From contig JAEZAD010000019.1 in NCBI GenBank assembly GCA_023430565.1, positions 1-8,880 on the forward strand: 8,880 bases of DNA. The letters are read 5' to 3'. This document shows, piece by piece, positions 1-7,500 of this stretch. The notes under the pieces were generated by a model, which ran no database searches, had not been told where the DNA came from, and worked only from the letters and a program-made list of their open reading frames with translations. This stretch comes from Verrucomicrobiota bacterium. GTDB taxonomy: Bacteria; Verrucomicrobiota; Verrucomicrobiia; Opitutales; Opitutaceae. The position numbers were made by a program, and so were the translations under genes. Numbering within the stretch: position 1 is the first letter of the stretch; the number at the start of each line of letters is the position of its first letter.

Positions 1-468
1 CCCGGCGGCCTGCAGTTCTCCGAAGACGAAGTCGTCGCCCTGCGAAACTACCTCCTCAACGGCGGCTTCCTCATGGTCGACGACTTCTGGGGCGACGAGG
101 AATGGGACAATTTCTACTACGAAATCAAACGCGTCTTCCCTGACCGCGAACCCACCGAGCTTCCCATCGAGCACCCGATCTTCCACTGCGTTTTTGACCT
201 GAAACAAAAACCGCAGATGCCCAGCATCCACCAGTTCCTCTCGACGGGCCAGACGTTCGAACGCGACGGCTACGGTGGCACGCAGGAGGTCCACTACCGC
301 GCCCTCTTCGACGACAAGGGCCGCATGATGGCGATCATCTGCCACAACACCGACCTCGGCGACGGCTGGGAACGCGAAGGCGAAGACCCCACCTACTTCG
401 AGCGTTTCGCCGAGAAAATGGCCTACCCGATGGCCATCAACATCCTCTTCTACGCCATGACCCACTAG
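1..468 (+). CDS. DUF4159 domain-containing protein, C-terminal part (5' end outside the window)
   Basis: The reading frame is open from base 1 and ends at TAG 466-468, leaving 155 residues of a protein that begins upstream. The first ATG, at 73, is internal: the sequence before it (PGGLQFSEDEVVALRNYLLN) is typical of the domain. Recognisable DUF4159 marks are GGFLMVDDFWG at residues 21-31 of the visible part, a HPIFHCVF segment, HNTDLGDGWE, and the closing AYPMAINILFYAMTH, which is the usual end of the family. DUF4159 is thought to have a class I glutamine amidotransferase-like fold, and no enzymatic activity is established. In Alphaproteobacteria the domain is often fused behind a BatA-type membrane domain and encoded beside moxR and DUF58 genes, which matches the neighbours here. 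Whether this copy has an N-terminal signal or membrane segment cannot be seen. The family call is firm; the role is unknown. Confidence 0.9.
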   Translation, partial: PGGLQFSEDEVVALRNYLLNGGFLMVDDFWGDEEWDNFYYEIKRVFPDREPTELPIEHPIFHCVFDLKQKPQMPSIHQFLSTGQTFERDGYGGTQEVHYRALFDDKGRMMAIICHNTDLGDGWEREGEDPTYFERFAEKMAYPMAINILFYAMTH

Positions 469-492
469 CTCGTAGCGGCGAGCGCCAGCGAG
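469..492 (+). repeat. Junction repeat, copy 1 (CC variant)
   Basis: This 24-base copy starts on the base right after the TAG of the DUF4159 gene and ends 17 bases before the moxR ATG. It reads CTCGTAGC, then GG, then CGAGCG, then CC, then AGCGAG. The outer CTCG and CGAG can pair as a 4-bp stem around six bases, with a possible fifth T-G pair. It shares the CC variant with the copy at 8151, whereas the other three copies carry TG. The remaining bases up to the ATG form a C-rich leader with no ribosome-binding motif. Confidence 0.75.
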
Positions 493-509
493 CCGATCTC
501 CACCTCCCC

Positions 510-1535
510 ATGCCCATGTCCTCCGTATCCACTCTTCCCCCACAAACCCCGCCCCTCACCGACGAAGCCGCCTACCAACGCCTCCAATCCGGTCGCGAAC
601 GCGTCTCCGCCGAACTCGCCAAAGTCATCGTCGGCCAGCGCGAGGTCGTCGAACAACTCCTCCTCGCCCTCCTCGCCGGCGGCCATTGTCTCCTCACCGG
701 CGCGCCCGGCCTCGCGAAAACTCTCCTCGTCAAGTCCCTCGCCCAGGTCTTCCACCTTCAGTTCCAGCGCATCCAGTTCACGCCCGACCTGATGCCTGCC
801 GACATCACCGGCACCGAAATTCTCACCGAGACGTCCGAAGGTCGCCGCCTCACGTTCGTCCGCGGTCCCGTCTTCGCCAATCTCGTCCTCGCCGACGAAA
901 TCAACCGCACGCCGCCGAAAACCCAGGCCGCCCTCCTCGAAGCCATGCAGGAGCACCAGGTCACCGCCGCCGGCGTCCGCCACGCGCTCTCCGAACCGTT
1001 CTTCGTCCTCGCCACGCAAAATCCCATCGAGATGGAGGGCACCTACCCGCTCCCCGAAGCCCAGCTCGACCGTTTTCTTTTCAACGTCCTCATCGACTAC
1101 CTCGCCGAAGCCGACGAAATCGCTGTCGTCCAGCAAACCACCTCCCGCTCCCCCGCCCCGCTCGAACCCGTCTTCACCGGCGAAGACATCTTCGCCTTCC
1201 AAAATCTCGTCCGCCACGTGCCCATCGCCGAGGACGTGATCCGTTTCGCCGTCCGCCTCTCCGCCGCTTCCCGCCCCGGCGGCGAAAACGCTCCCGCCTT
1301 CGTTAACAACTGGGTAAACTGGGGCGCCGGCACCCGCGCCGCCCAAGCCCTCGTGATCGGCGCCAAGGCGCGCGCCCTCTGGCAGGGCCGCACTCACGCC
1401 ACGATCGAGGACGTCCGCGTCCTCGCCGCGCCCGTCCTCCGCCACCGCATTCTCCTCAACTACCGCGCCGAGGCCGACGGCGTCGACGTCGAGCACGTCA
1501 TCGAAAAACTCCTCTCGTCCCTCGCACATGCCTGA
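510..1535 (+). CDS. MoxR-family AAA+ ATPase
   Basis: This 341-residue protein has the length and motif order of MoxR ATPases. Visible motifs are VGQREVVEQLLLALLAGGH (41-59), Walker A GAPGLAKT (64-71), Walker B LVLADE followed by INR (125-133), sensor 1 ATQN (168-171), the conserved NPIEMEGTYPLPEAQLDRF (171-189) with likely arginine finger R188, and WGAGTRAAQ (271-279) with a probable sensor 2 arginine. A C-terminal helical lid follows. All catalytic residues appear intact, and there is no membrane segment, so it should be cytosolic. MoxR proteins are chaperone-like ATPases that act with vWA partners; the DUF58, BatA and vWA genes downstream are the expected partners. The ATG at 510 is chosen because it follows the upstream stop; a second ATG two codons on (516) is equally possible. 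The stop overlaps the next gene by 8 bases, which suggests translational coupling. The client is unknown. Confidence 0.95.
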   Translation: MPMSSVSTLPPQTPPLTDEAAYQRLQSGRERVSAELAKVIVGQREVVEQLLLALLAGGHCLLTGAPGLAKTLLVKSLAQVFHLQFQRIQFTPDLMPADITGTEILTETSEGRRLTFVRGPVFANLVLADEINRTPPKTQAALLEAMQEHQVTAAGVRHALSEPFFVLATQNPIEMEGTYPLPEAQLDRFLFNVLIDYLAEADEIAVVQQTTSRSPAPLEPVFTGEDIFAFQNLVRHVPIAEDVIRFAVRLSAASRPGGENAPAFVNNWVNWGAGTRAAQALVIGAKARALWQGRTHATIEDVRVLAAPVLRHRILLNYRAEADGVDVEHVIEKLLSSLAHA

Positions 1536-2562
1536 GAACCGCCAGGGGGGGCCCGACGTCCCGAGCCAGATCCCGTCGCGATCGCCTGCGTCGCGGCCTT
1601 CCCCTTCCTACGCCTCCCGCTCTACCCCGTCCCTCGACCCCCAAGCCCTCCTCGCCATCCGCGACCTCGAGCTCCGCACCCGCGTCGTCATGGAGGGCGT
1701 CCGCGCCGGCCTTCACCGCAGCCCTTTCAACGGCTGGGCCGCCGAATTCACCGAATACCGCCAATACGCCCCGGGCGACGACCTTCGCCACCTCGATTGG
1801 CGCGTCCTCGCCCGCACCGACCGCCACTACCTCAAGAAATACGAGGACGAAACCAATCTCCGCTGCTGGCTCCTCGTCGACTCCAGCAGCTCCATGGCCT
1901 TCGGCGCCCGTGGCGTCACGAAGTCCGACTACGCCCGCACCTTCGTCGCTACCCTCGCCTGGTTCCTCCACGAACAACACGACGTCGTCGGCACCGCCCT
2001 GTTCGACGAACATATCCACGATGTGGTGACGCCCCGCCTGCGTCCCGGCCACCTCCGCCACGTCTTCGCCTCCCTCGCCCGCCCCTCCGCCGGCCGCGAA
2101 ACCAACCTCGCCATCGCGCTCACCGAAATCGCCCGCCTCGCCCGCCGTCGCAGCCTCATCGTCATCGTCTCCGATTTCCTCACGCCTCCGTCGGACTGGT
2201 CCCGCGCCCTCTCCGAACTCAGTGCCGCGCGTCACGACATCCGCGCCGTTCAAATTCTCGACCCCGCCGAGCTCTCCCTCGAAGGCTTCGGTCGTCCCGC
2301 GCTCTGGGAAGACATCGAGTCCGGCGAAACCCGCTACGTCGACCCCGCCCGCGCCGCCGCCACTTACCGCCGCCGCCTCGAGGAACACGCCAGCGAACTC
2401 CGCTCCGCTTTCGACCGCGCTCGCGTCACCCGTCTCCTTGTCACCACCGACGAACCCTTCGACCGCGCCCTACTCCACTTCCTCCAAGGCCGCTCCGACC
2501 TGAAGCCTCGTGGCTACGAGCGTGAGCGAGTGGCCCGCTCGTCCATTCCACCCCGCCCATGA
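1528..2562 (+). CDS. DUF58 protein with vWA-like fold
   Basis: The protein has 344 residues. The DUF58 signature is YRQYAPGDDLRHLDW at 77-91, followed by RVLARTDRHYLKKYEDETNL. A vWA-like MIDAS is visible as D118, S120 and S122 in LLVDSSSSM, with a second acidic strand IVIVSDF (211-217, D216). DUF58 proteins are the usual partners of MoxR ATPases. No transmembrane segment is seen, so it is probably cytosolic or peripheral. Both ends are odd. Residues 2-35, before LDPQALLAIRDLELR, are rich in Ser, Pro and Arg and contain a run of seven G bases (1545-1551). The last 18 residues or so, from PRGYERERVA, are encoded by a copy of the junction repeat and the spacer behind it. The ATG at 1528 is kept because the next in-frame ATG (residue 55) would cut into the domain. 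The gene overlaps moxR by 8 bases and meets the next gene in an ATGA (2559-2562). Confidence 0.92.
   Translation: MPENRQGGPDVPSQIPSRSPASRPSPSYASRSTPSLDPQALLAIRDLELRTRVVMEGVRAGLHRSPFNGWAAEFTEYRQYAPGDDLRHLDWRVLARTDRHYLKKYEDETNLRCWLLVDSSSSMAFGARGVTKSDYARTFVATLAWFLHEQHDVVGTALFDEHIHDVVTPRLRPGHLRHVFASLARPSAGRETNLAIALTEIARLARRRSLIVIVSDFLTPPSDWSRALSELSAARHDIRAVQILDPAELSLEGFGRPALWEDIESGETRYVDPARAAATYRRRLEEHASELRSAFDRARVTRLLVTTDEPFDRALLHFLQGRSDLKPRGYERERVARSSIPPRP
1534..1612. other. Intergenic-like segment inside the 5' end of the DUF58 gene
   Basis: This segment encodes roughly residues 3-28 of the DUF58 protein but does not look like ordinary coding sequence of this genome. It holds a G7 run directly followed by CCC (1545-1554), the palindrome GCGATCGC (1578-1585), and GTCGCG and GCGTCGCGG motifs. 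It ends in CCTACG (1607-1612), so on the minus strand it begins CGTAGG, resembling the CGTAGC start of the junction repeats. The encoded peptide is low-complexity. A dispersed repeat of another class that became part of the gene would explain it, but only one copy lies in the window, so this is inference. Confidence 0.3.
2507..2533 (+). repeat. Junction repeat, copy 2 (TG variant), translated as the DUF58 C-terminus
   Basis: This 27-base copy reads CTCGTGGC, then TA, then CGAGCG, then TG, then AGCGAGTGG. It differs from the copy at 8121 at one base (A to G at 2512). That change falls in the loop, so the 5-bp stem CTCGT/ACGAG is retained. Unlike the other copies it lies wholly inside a coding region, where it is read as RGYERERVA. 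It ends 25 bases before the ATG of the BatA gene, a position comparable to the other copies. Confidence 0.8.
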
Positions 2563-4526
2563 GCTTCCTCACGCCCTGGTTCCTCGCCGGCGTGGCGCTC
2601 ATCGCCGGCCCCATCATCGCCCACCTCATCCGGCGCGCCACGCGCGAACGCGTCGTTTTCAGCACGCTCCGCTTCCTCGATACCTCCGCCCCGCGCCTCG
2701 ACCGCCGCAGCCGCATTCAACACCCGCTGCTCCTCGCTCTCCGCTGCCTCATCGTCGCCGCCCTCGCGTTCGGCTTCGCCCGCCCGTTCTTCCGCGAAAG
2801 CGTCCCCCCGCTCGCCGCCCCCACCATCCCGCGCCACGTCGTCGCCGTCATCGACGAAAGCGCCAGCATGCAGCGCTCCGGTTCCTGGGACGCCGCCAAG
2901 TCCCGCGTCCTCTCCCTCGCCGCCGAACTCCGCCCCACCGATCACTTCGCCCTCCTTGCCGCCGGCGATCGCATCGCCGAGCTCGTCAGCTCCACCCAAT
3001 GGCTCGCCACGCCGCCGGAAAACCGCACCGCCTTCGTGCGCTCGATCCTCGACGCCCGCGCACCCGGCTGGGGCCCCACCCCGCTCGACAGTGCTTCCGA
3101 AGCCGCGCTCGCCCGCTGGGAAGACATGGCGGAATCCGGTGACTCCGCCGCGCGCCGCGAACTCGTCCTCGTCTCCGATTTCGCCGCAGGTTCCCGCGTC
3201 GCCGGCCTCGCCAACCTCGCCTGGCCCGCCAACGCCGAAGTCATCCTCCGCCAGATCACTCCTGCAATCCTCGGCAACGCCAGCCTCCACTGGCTCGGCT
3301 GGTCCGATCTCGACCCCGAACGCCCCGCCGCCCGTATCCGAATTTCGCGCACGTTCGACGCACCCCAAGAGCTTCGCCTCCAGTGGCGCGACGCTTCCAC
3401 CGAGGCCCCCTTCGGCGAACCCGAGCCGCTCACCCTGCTCCCCGGCGCCAACGAGGTCCGCCTCCTCCCCCTCCCGTCCAACGCCCCACCCGCGCTCCGT
3501 CTCGACCTCGAAGGCGACGAACAACCCTTCGACAACCGCCTCTTCCTCCTCCGCGCCGCACCGCGCGAACTCCCCATCGTCTACCTCGCCGCGCACGACT
3601 CCACGGACCCGCAACACGCCCGCTTCTACGTCGAACGCGCCCTCACCGGCTGGCGCGATCCTTCGCCCGTTCTCACCGACACGCTTCCACCCAACAACAC
3701 CCCCGCGCTCGTCATCGTCGCCGAACCGCTCGACCCCGCGCGTATCGCCGACGTTCGCTCCCGCCTCGAATCCGGTTCCTTCGCCCTCGTTCTTCTCGGC
3801 CGCGAAGAACTCGTCTCCACCGCCGCCGCCCTCGCCGGCGAAACCAACTGGACTCCCGCCGCCACTTTCCGCCCCGACGCCCTTCTCGGTCAGCTCGATT
3901 TCCAACACCCGCTTTTCGCTCCCTTCGCCGACCCGCTCTACAGCGATTTCACCCGCGTCCGCTTCTGGGAGCCTCGCTCCGTTGCGTTGCCCACCGACAC
4001 CCGCGCCACCGTTGTCGCCCGGTTCGACGACGACTCCCCCGCCGTCCTCGAAGTCCCCGTCGGCCGCGGCCGCCTGGTCGTCTGGGGGAGCGGGTGGTCG
4101 CCCGCCGCCAGCCAGTGGGTTCTCTCCTCGAAATTCGTGCCGTGGCTCCAAACCCTCGCCGAGCGCACCGCCGGCGGTCCCGCCCAACCCGCCATCTCCG
4201 AAATCGGCCGCCCTTCCGTCACTTCGCTGCCTTCCGTTCCCGGTATCCACGAACTCAGCACGTCGCCACCTCGTCGCATCGCGCTCAACGTCCCCGCCGT
4301 CGAAAGCCAGACCGAGCCGCTCCCTTTCGACACGTGGGAACAACTCGGCGTCCCGCTCCGCGGCTCCACCGCGACCGGTCCCGCCGCCCCCGCCTCGCCG
4401 TCGCTCACCGCTGCCACCACCGAATCCCAACAGCAACTCTGGCGCTGGCTCCTCTGGCTCGCCGTCGCCCTCCTCGCTCTCGAAAGCCTCTTTTCCCTCA
4501 CCCTCTCCCGCCGCCCCGCCTCGTAG
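2559..4526 (+). CDS. BatA-type membrane protein with vWA domain
   Basis: The protein has 655 residues. It opens with the BatA N-terminal module: MSFLTPWFLAGVALIAGPII, a first membrane helix at about 3-24, the basic stretch HLIRRATRERVVFSTLRFL, and a second helix at about 55-75. A vWA domain follows, with MIDAS D99, S101 and S103 in VIDESASM, probable T174 in GPTPLDSA, and D207 in LVLVSDF. Residues 318-330 (EGDEQPFDNRLFL) and about 335-535 resemble the amidotransferase-like region of BatA/DUF4159 proteins, ending in GRGRLVVWGSGWSP and KFVPWLQTL. A Pro/Ser/Ala-rich linker leads to a last helix at about 628-647 and a short basic tail. The predicted topology is a large domain held at the membrane by helices at both ends. 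The start overlaps the DUF58 stop (ATGA). The stop TAG (4524-4526) lies inside a junction repeat. Family assignment is strong; the ligand of the second domain is unknown. Confidence 0.92.
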   Translation: MSFLTPWFLAGVALIAGPIIAHLIRRATRERVVFSTLRFLDTSAPRLDRRSRIQHPLLLALRCLIVAALAFGFARPFFRESVPPLAAPTIPRHVVAVIDESASMQRSGSWDAAKSRVLSLAAELRPTDHFALLAAGDRIAELVSSTQWLATPPENRTAFVRSILDARAPGWGPTPLDSASEAALARWEDMAESGDSAARRELVLVSDFAAGSRVAGLANLAWPANAEVILRQITPAILGNASLHWLGWSDLDPERPAARIRISRTFDAPQELRLQWRDASTEAPFGEPEPLTLLPGANEVRLLPLPSNAPPALRLDLEGDEQPFDNRLFLLRAAPRELPIVYLAAHDSTDPQHARFYVERALTGWRDPSPVLTDTLPPNNTPALVIVAEPLDPARIADVRSRLESGSFALVLLGREELVSTAAALAGETNWTPAATFRPDALLGQLDFQHPLFAPFADPLYSDFTRVRFWEPRSVALPTDTRATVVARFDDDSPAVLEVPVGRGRLVVWGSGWSPAASQWVLSSKFVPWLQTLAERTAGGPAQPAISEIGRPSVTSLPSVPGIHELSTSPPRRIALNVPAVESQTEPLPFDTWEQLGVPLRGSTATGPAAPASPSLTAATTESQQQLWRWLLWLAVALLALESLFSLTLSRRPAS

Positions 4527-4546
4527 CCCCGAGCGTGAGCGAGTGG
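4520..4546 (+). repeat. Junction repeat, copy 3 (TG variant), supplies the BatA stop codon
   Basis: This 27-base copy reads CTCGTAGC, then CC, then CGAGCG, then TG, then AGCGAGTGG. Its bases 5-7 (TAG, 4524-4526) are the stop codon of the BatA gene, so the last encoded residues of that protein come from the repeat boundary. A 4-bp stem CTCG/CGAG remains. The copy ends 42 bases before the ATG of the next gene. The GTG at 4535-4537, inside the repeat, is in frame with the next gene but is a less likely start. Confidence 0.8.
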
Positions 4547-4588
4547 ACGAACCGCCCTCACGCCCACTTCGCCGCCGCCCTCGCCCAC

Positions 4589-7500
4589 ATGCCTCTCGCC
4601 CCCCCACCACCCAAAATCGACTTCCGCCTCGGCTACGTTCTCCGCCGCGTCACCGGCTACCTCCGCTCCGCCCGTTTCCACCGCCAAGGCGCCTTCCTCT
4701 GGACCGCCGTCGCCGTCATCGCCGCGCTCCTCCTCCTCGTTCAACGCCATTCGCCCGCCTTCGCCCCTTTCGCCGCGCCCGCCCTCCTCGTCGTCTTCGT
4801 CCTCGCCGCCTCCGCCGCCGTCTGGCTGCTGTGGCGCGACCGCACCACCCTCCGCGACGCCGCCCGCTATATCGGCCGCCATCACCCCGAAGCCGATTCG
4901 TCGCTCCAAGCCGCCATCGAACAACTCCCCGCGCTCGGCGGCACGTTCCACTTTCTCCAACGCCGCGTCATCGACGACGCCCTTCGCCACGCCGACACCG
5001 CCAACTGGTATCGCCGCCCGCGTCGCGACGCCCGCCGCCTCCTCGCCGCGCACATCGTCGCCATGCTTGCCGCACTCGCCGTTTCACTCCTTGTGATTCG
5101 CGCCTATCGCCCCGCCCCGCCTCGCTCCTCCACCGCCACCGCGATCGCCGGCGATTTCGAAATCACCCCGGGCGACGCCGAAATCGAACGCCACTCCGCC
5201 GTCGTCGTCTCCGTTCGCTTTCCCGCCGACGCCGTCCCGTCCGCCGTCACCCTCGTCTGGCAGCCGACCGGCGCCGAAGCCCAGCGCGTGCCGATGCACC
5301 GCAGTCTCTCCGACCCCGTCTTCGCCTTCACCCTTTCCTCTGTCGCCGCCGACACCGCGTATCACATCGAGCACGACGACGATCGCTCGCGCACTTTCGC
5401 CCTCACCGTTTACGACCGCCCCGCCCTTCTCCGCGCCGACGCCGCTCTCGACTACCCCGACTACACCGGCCTCGACGACCGCCGCATCGAAGACACCCGC
5501 CGCATCAGCGCCGTCGTCGGCACCCGCCTCGATTACGAGTTCGCGTTCAACAAACCCGTCGCCCGCGCCGTCCTCCGCACCGCGGACAACCGCGAAGTCC
5601 CGCTCGAACCGGCCACCCCCGACCGCACCCGCTTCCGCCTCGCCACCACCCTCGCGACCTCCGCGCGTTACTCGCTCCACCTCGTCGACGACGACGCCCG
5701 CACCAACGCCGCGCCCAACGACATCCGCATCGAAGCTCTCGAAAATCGCCGCCCCGAATTGAAACTCACCTTCCCGCGCGGCGACATCCGTGTCTCGCCG
5801 CTCGAAGAGCTCCATCTCCAGGCCGAAGCGCGCGACGACTTTGGACTGCGCGACTACGGTCTCGGTTTCAGCATCGCCGACGCCGAGCCCACCTACCTTC
5901 CGCTCTCTCGATCCTCCGACACCCGCACGCTCGAAGCCCAGCTTTCTCACCTCCTCTCCCTCGAGCAACACGCCGCCCAGCCCGACCAGCTCATCACCTG
6001 GTTCGCCTGGGCCGACGACATCGGCCCCGACGCGCAACTCCGCCGCACAACCAGCGACATCTATTTCGCCGAAGTCCGTCCGCTCGACGAAATCTTCCGC
6101 GAAGACGCCACCGGCGGCGGCCGTCCCCAACCGGGCCAATCCGGCGGCGGCCCGGGCGACGATCTCATCGAAACCCAGCGCCAGATCTCCATCGCCATCT
6201 GGAAACTTCGCCAGCAGGACTCCGCCGCGCCTTCCTTCACCGCCGACGCCGAAACGCTCCGCGACTCCCAGGAGCAAGCCAGTCGCCAGCTCGCCACCGT
6301 CCGCGAACGCCTCGAGGATCCGACCGCTCGCGCCGCCGCCGATGAAGCCGCACCGCTCATGCGCCGCGCCGCCGACGCCCTCGCCGAAACCGCCGCCGAG
6401 AAAAACTTCACCACCCTCGAGTCCGCCTGGTCTTCCGCCCGCGGCGCCTACCAGTCCCTCCTCCGTATGCAGTCTCGTGATACGCGCGTCTCCCAATCCC
6501 GCAGCGGCTCCGGCGCCGGTGGCCGCCAGCGCAATCGCGATCAGCTCAACCAACTCGAATTCCGCAACGAGGAAGACCGCTACGAAACCGAAACCGAGGC
6601 CCAGCCACCAGCCACCCCCGAGGAACGCGAACAACTCCAGGTCCTCGCCCGCCTCCGCGAGCTCGCCCGCCGCCAGGAAGACCTCAACCGCCGCCTGCAG
6701 GAACTTCAAACCGCCCTCGCCGCCGCCGAAGACGAGGCCGAACGCGAATCCATCCGCCGCGAGCTCAAGCGTCTCGAGGAGGAACAACGCCGCATGATCA
6801 GCGACCTCGACGAGGCCCGCCAGCGCGTCGACCGCATGCAGCCCGGTGAACAGACCCAACAAGCCCGCCAGCAGCTCGAAAACACGCGCGACGACATGCG
6901 CCGCGCCACCGAGCAGCTCGAGCAGGGCGAAGTGTCCCAGGCCCTCGCCGCCGGCACCCGCGCCCAGGAAAATCTTCAGCGCACCAGCGAAGACATGCGC
7001 CAGCAGGCCGCCGGCCGCTTCTCCGAACAAATGCGCGAAGCCCGCCGCGAAGCCCGCGAGCTCGCCACCGAGCAACAACAACTCACCAGCGAGCTCGAGG
7101 AAATGAGCCGCGGCCAACAATCGCTCGACGATTCCGACACCCGCGACCAACTCGCCCAGCGCCTCGAAAACCAAGCCGCCCGCCGCGAGCGCCTCCTCCA
7201 GGATCTCCGCCAGGTCACCGAGGACTCCGAAGCCAGCGAACCCGGCCTGCATCGCCAGCTCTACGATCTCCTCCGCCAGCAAAACCAGAGCGGCGCCGGC
7301 CAGAATCTTTCCTCCAGCGCCGAGATGCTCCGGCGCGGCTTCGTCGATCCCGCTCGCGACCAGCAGCCATCGATCGCCCGCGACATCCAGCAGCTCCAGC
7401 GCGGTGTCGAACGCGCCGCCGGCTCCGTCTTGGGCGACGAACTCAACGAGCTCCGCTTCGCCCAGCGTGAACTCGAAGAACTCGCCCGCGAACTCCGCCG

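Noticed and set aside
1578..1585. GCGATCGC as a HIP1-type element
   Set aside because: HIP1 abundance is a cyanobacterial feature. A single 8-base palindrome in GC-rich DNA is expected by chance.
3383..4588. A longer N-terminus for the coiled-coil protein, reading upstream of ATG 4589
   Set aside because: The upstream frame is fully inside the BatA gene and gives Arg/Pro/His-rich sequence. The protein from 4589 begins sensibly just before its first membrane helix.
2514..4610. Long minus-strand open frame of 698 codons opposite the BatA gene
   Set aside because: It is a composition shadow. The translation is Gly/Glu/Ala/Arg-rich without any domain, and it lies opposite a gene with clear BatA and vWA motifs. 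The strong C-ended codon use of the + strand removes stops from the opposite frame.
2956..6345. Plus-strand open frame of 1129 codons crossing from the BatA gene into the coiled-coil gene
   Set aside because: It spans two real genes in another frame and encodes Ser/Pro/Arg-rich sequence without domains. A real protein would not ignore the gene boundary at 4526-4589.
5084..7282. Minus-strand open frame of 732 codons opposite the coiled-coil gene
   Set aside because: The translation is low-complexity Gly/Ala/Glu/Val with no recognisable motif and mirrors the codons of the real gene. The same applies to the minus-strand frames at 465-1529, 1498-2388 and 3938-5053.
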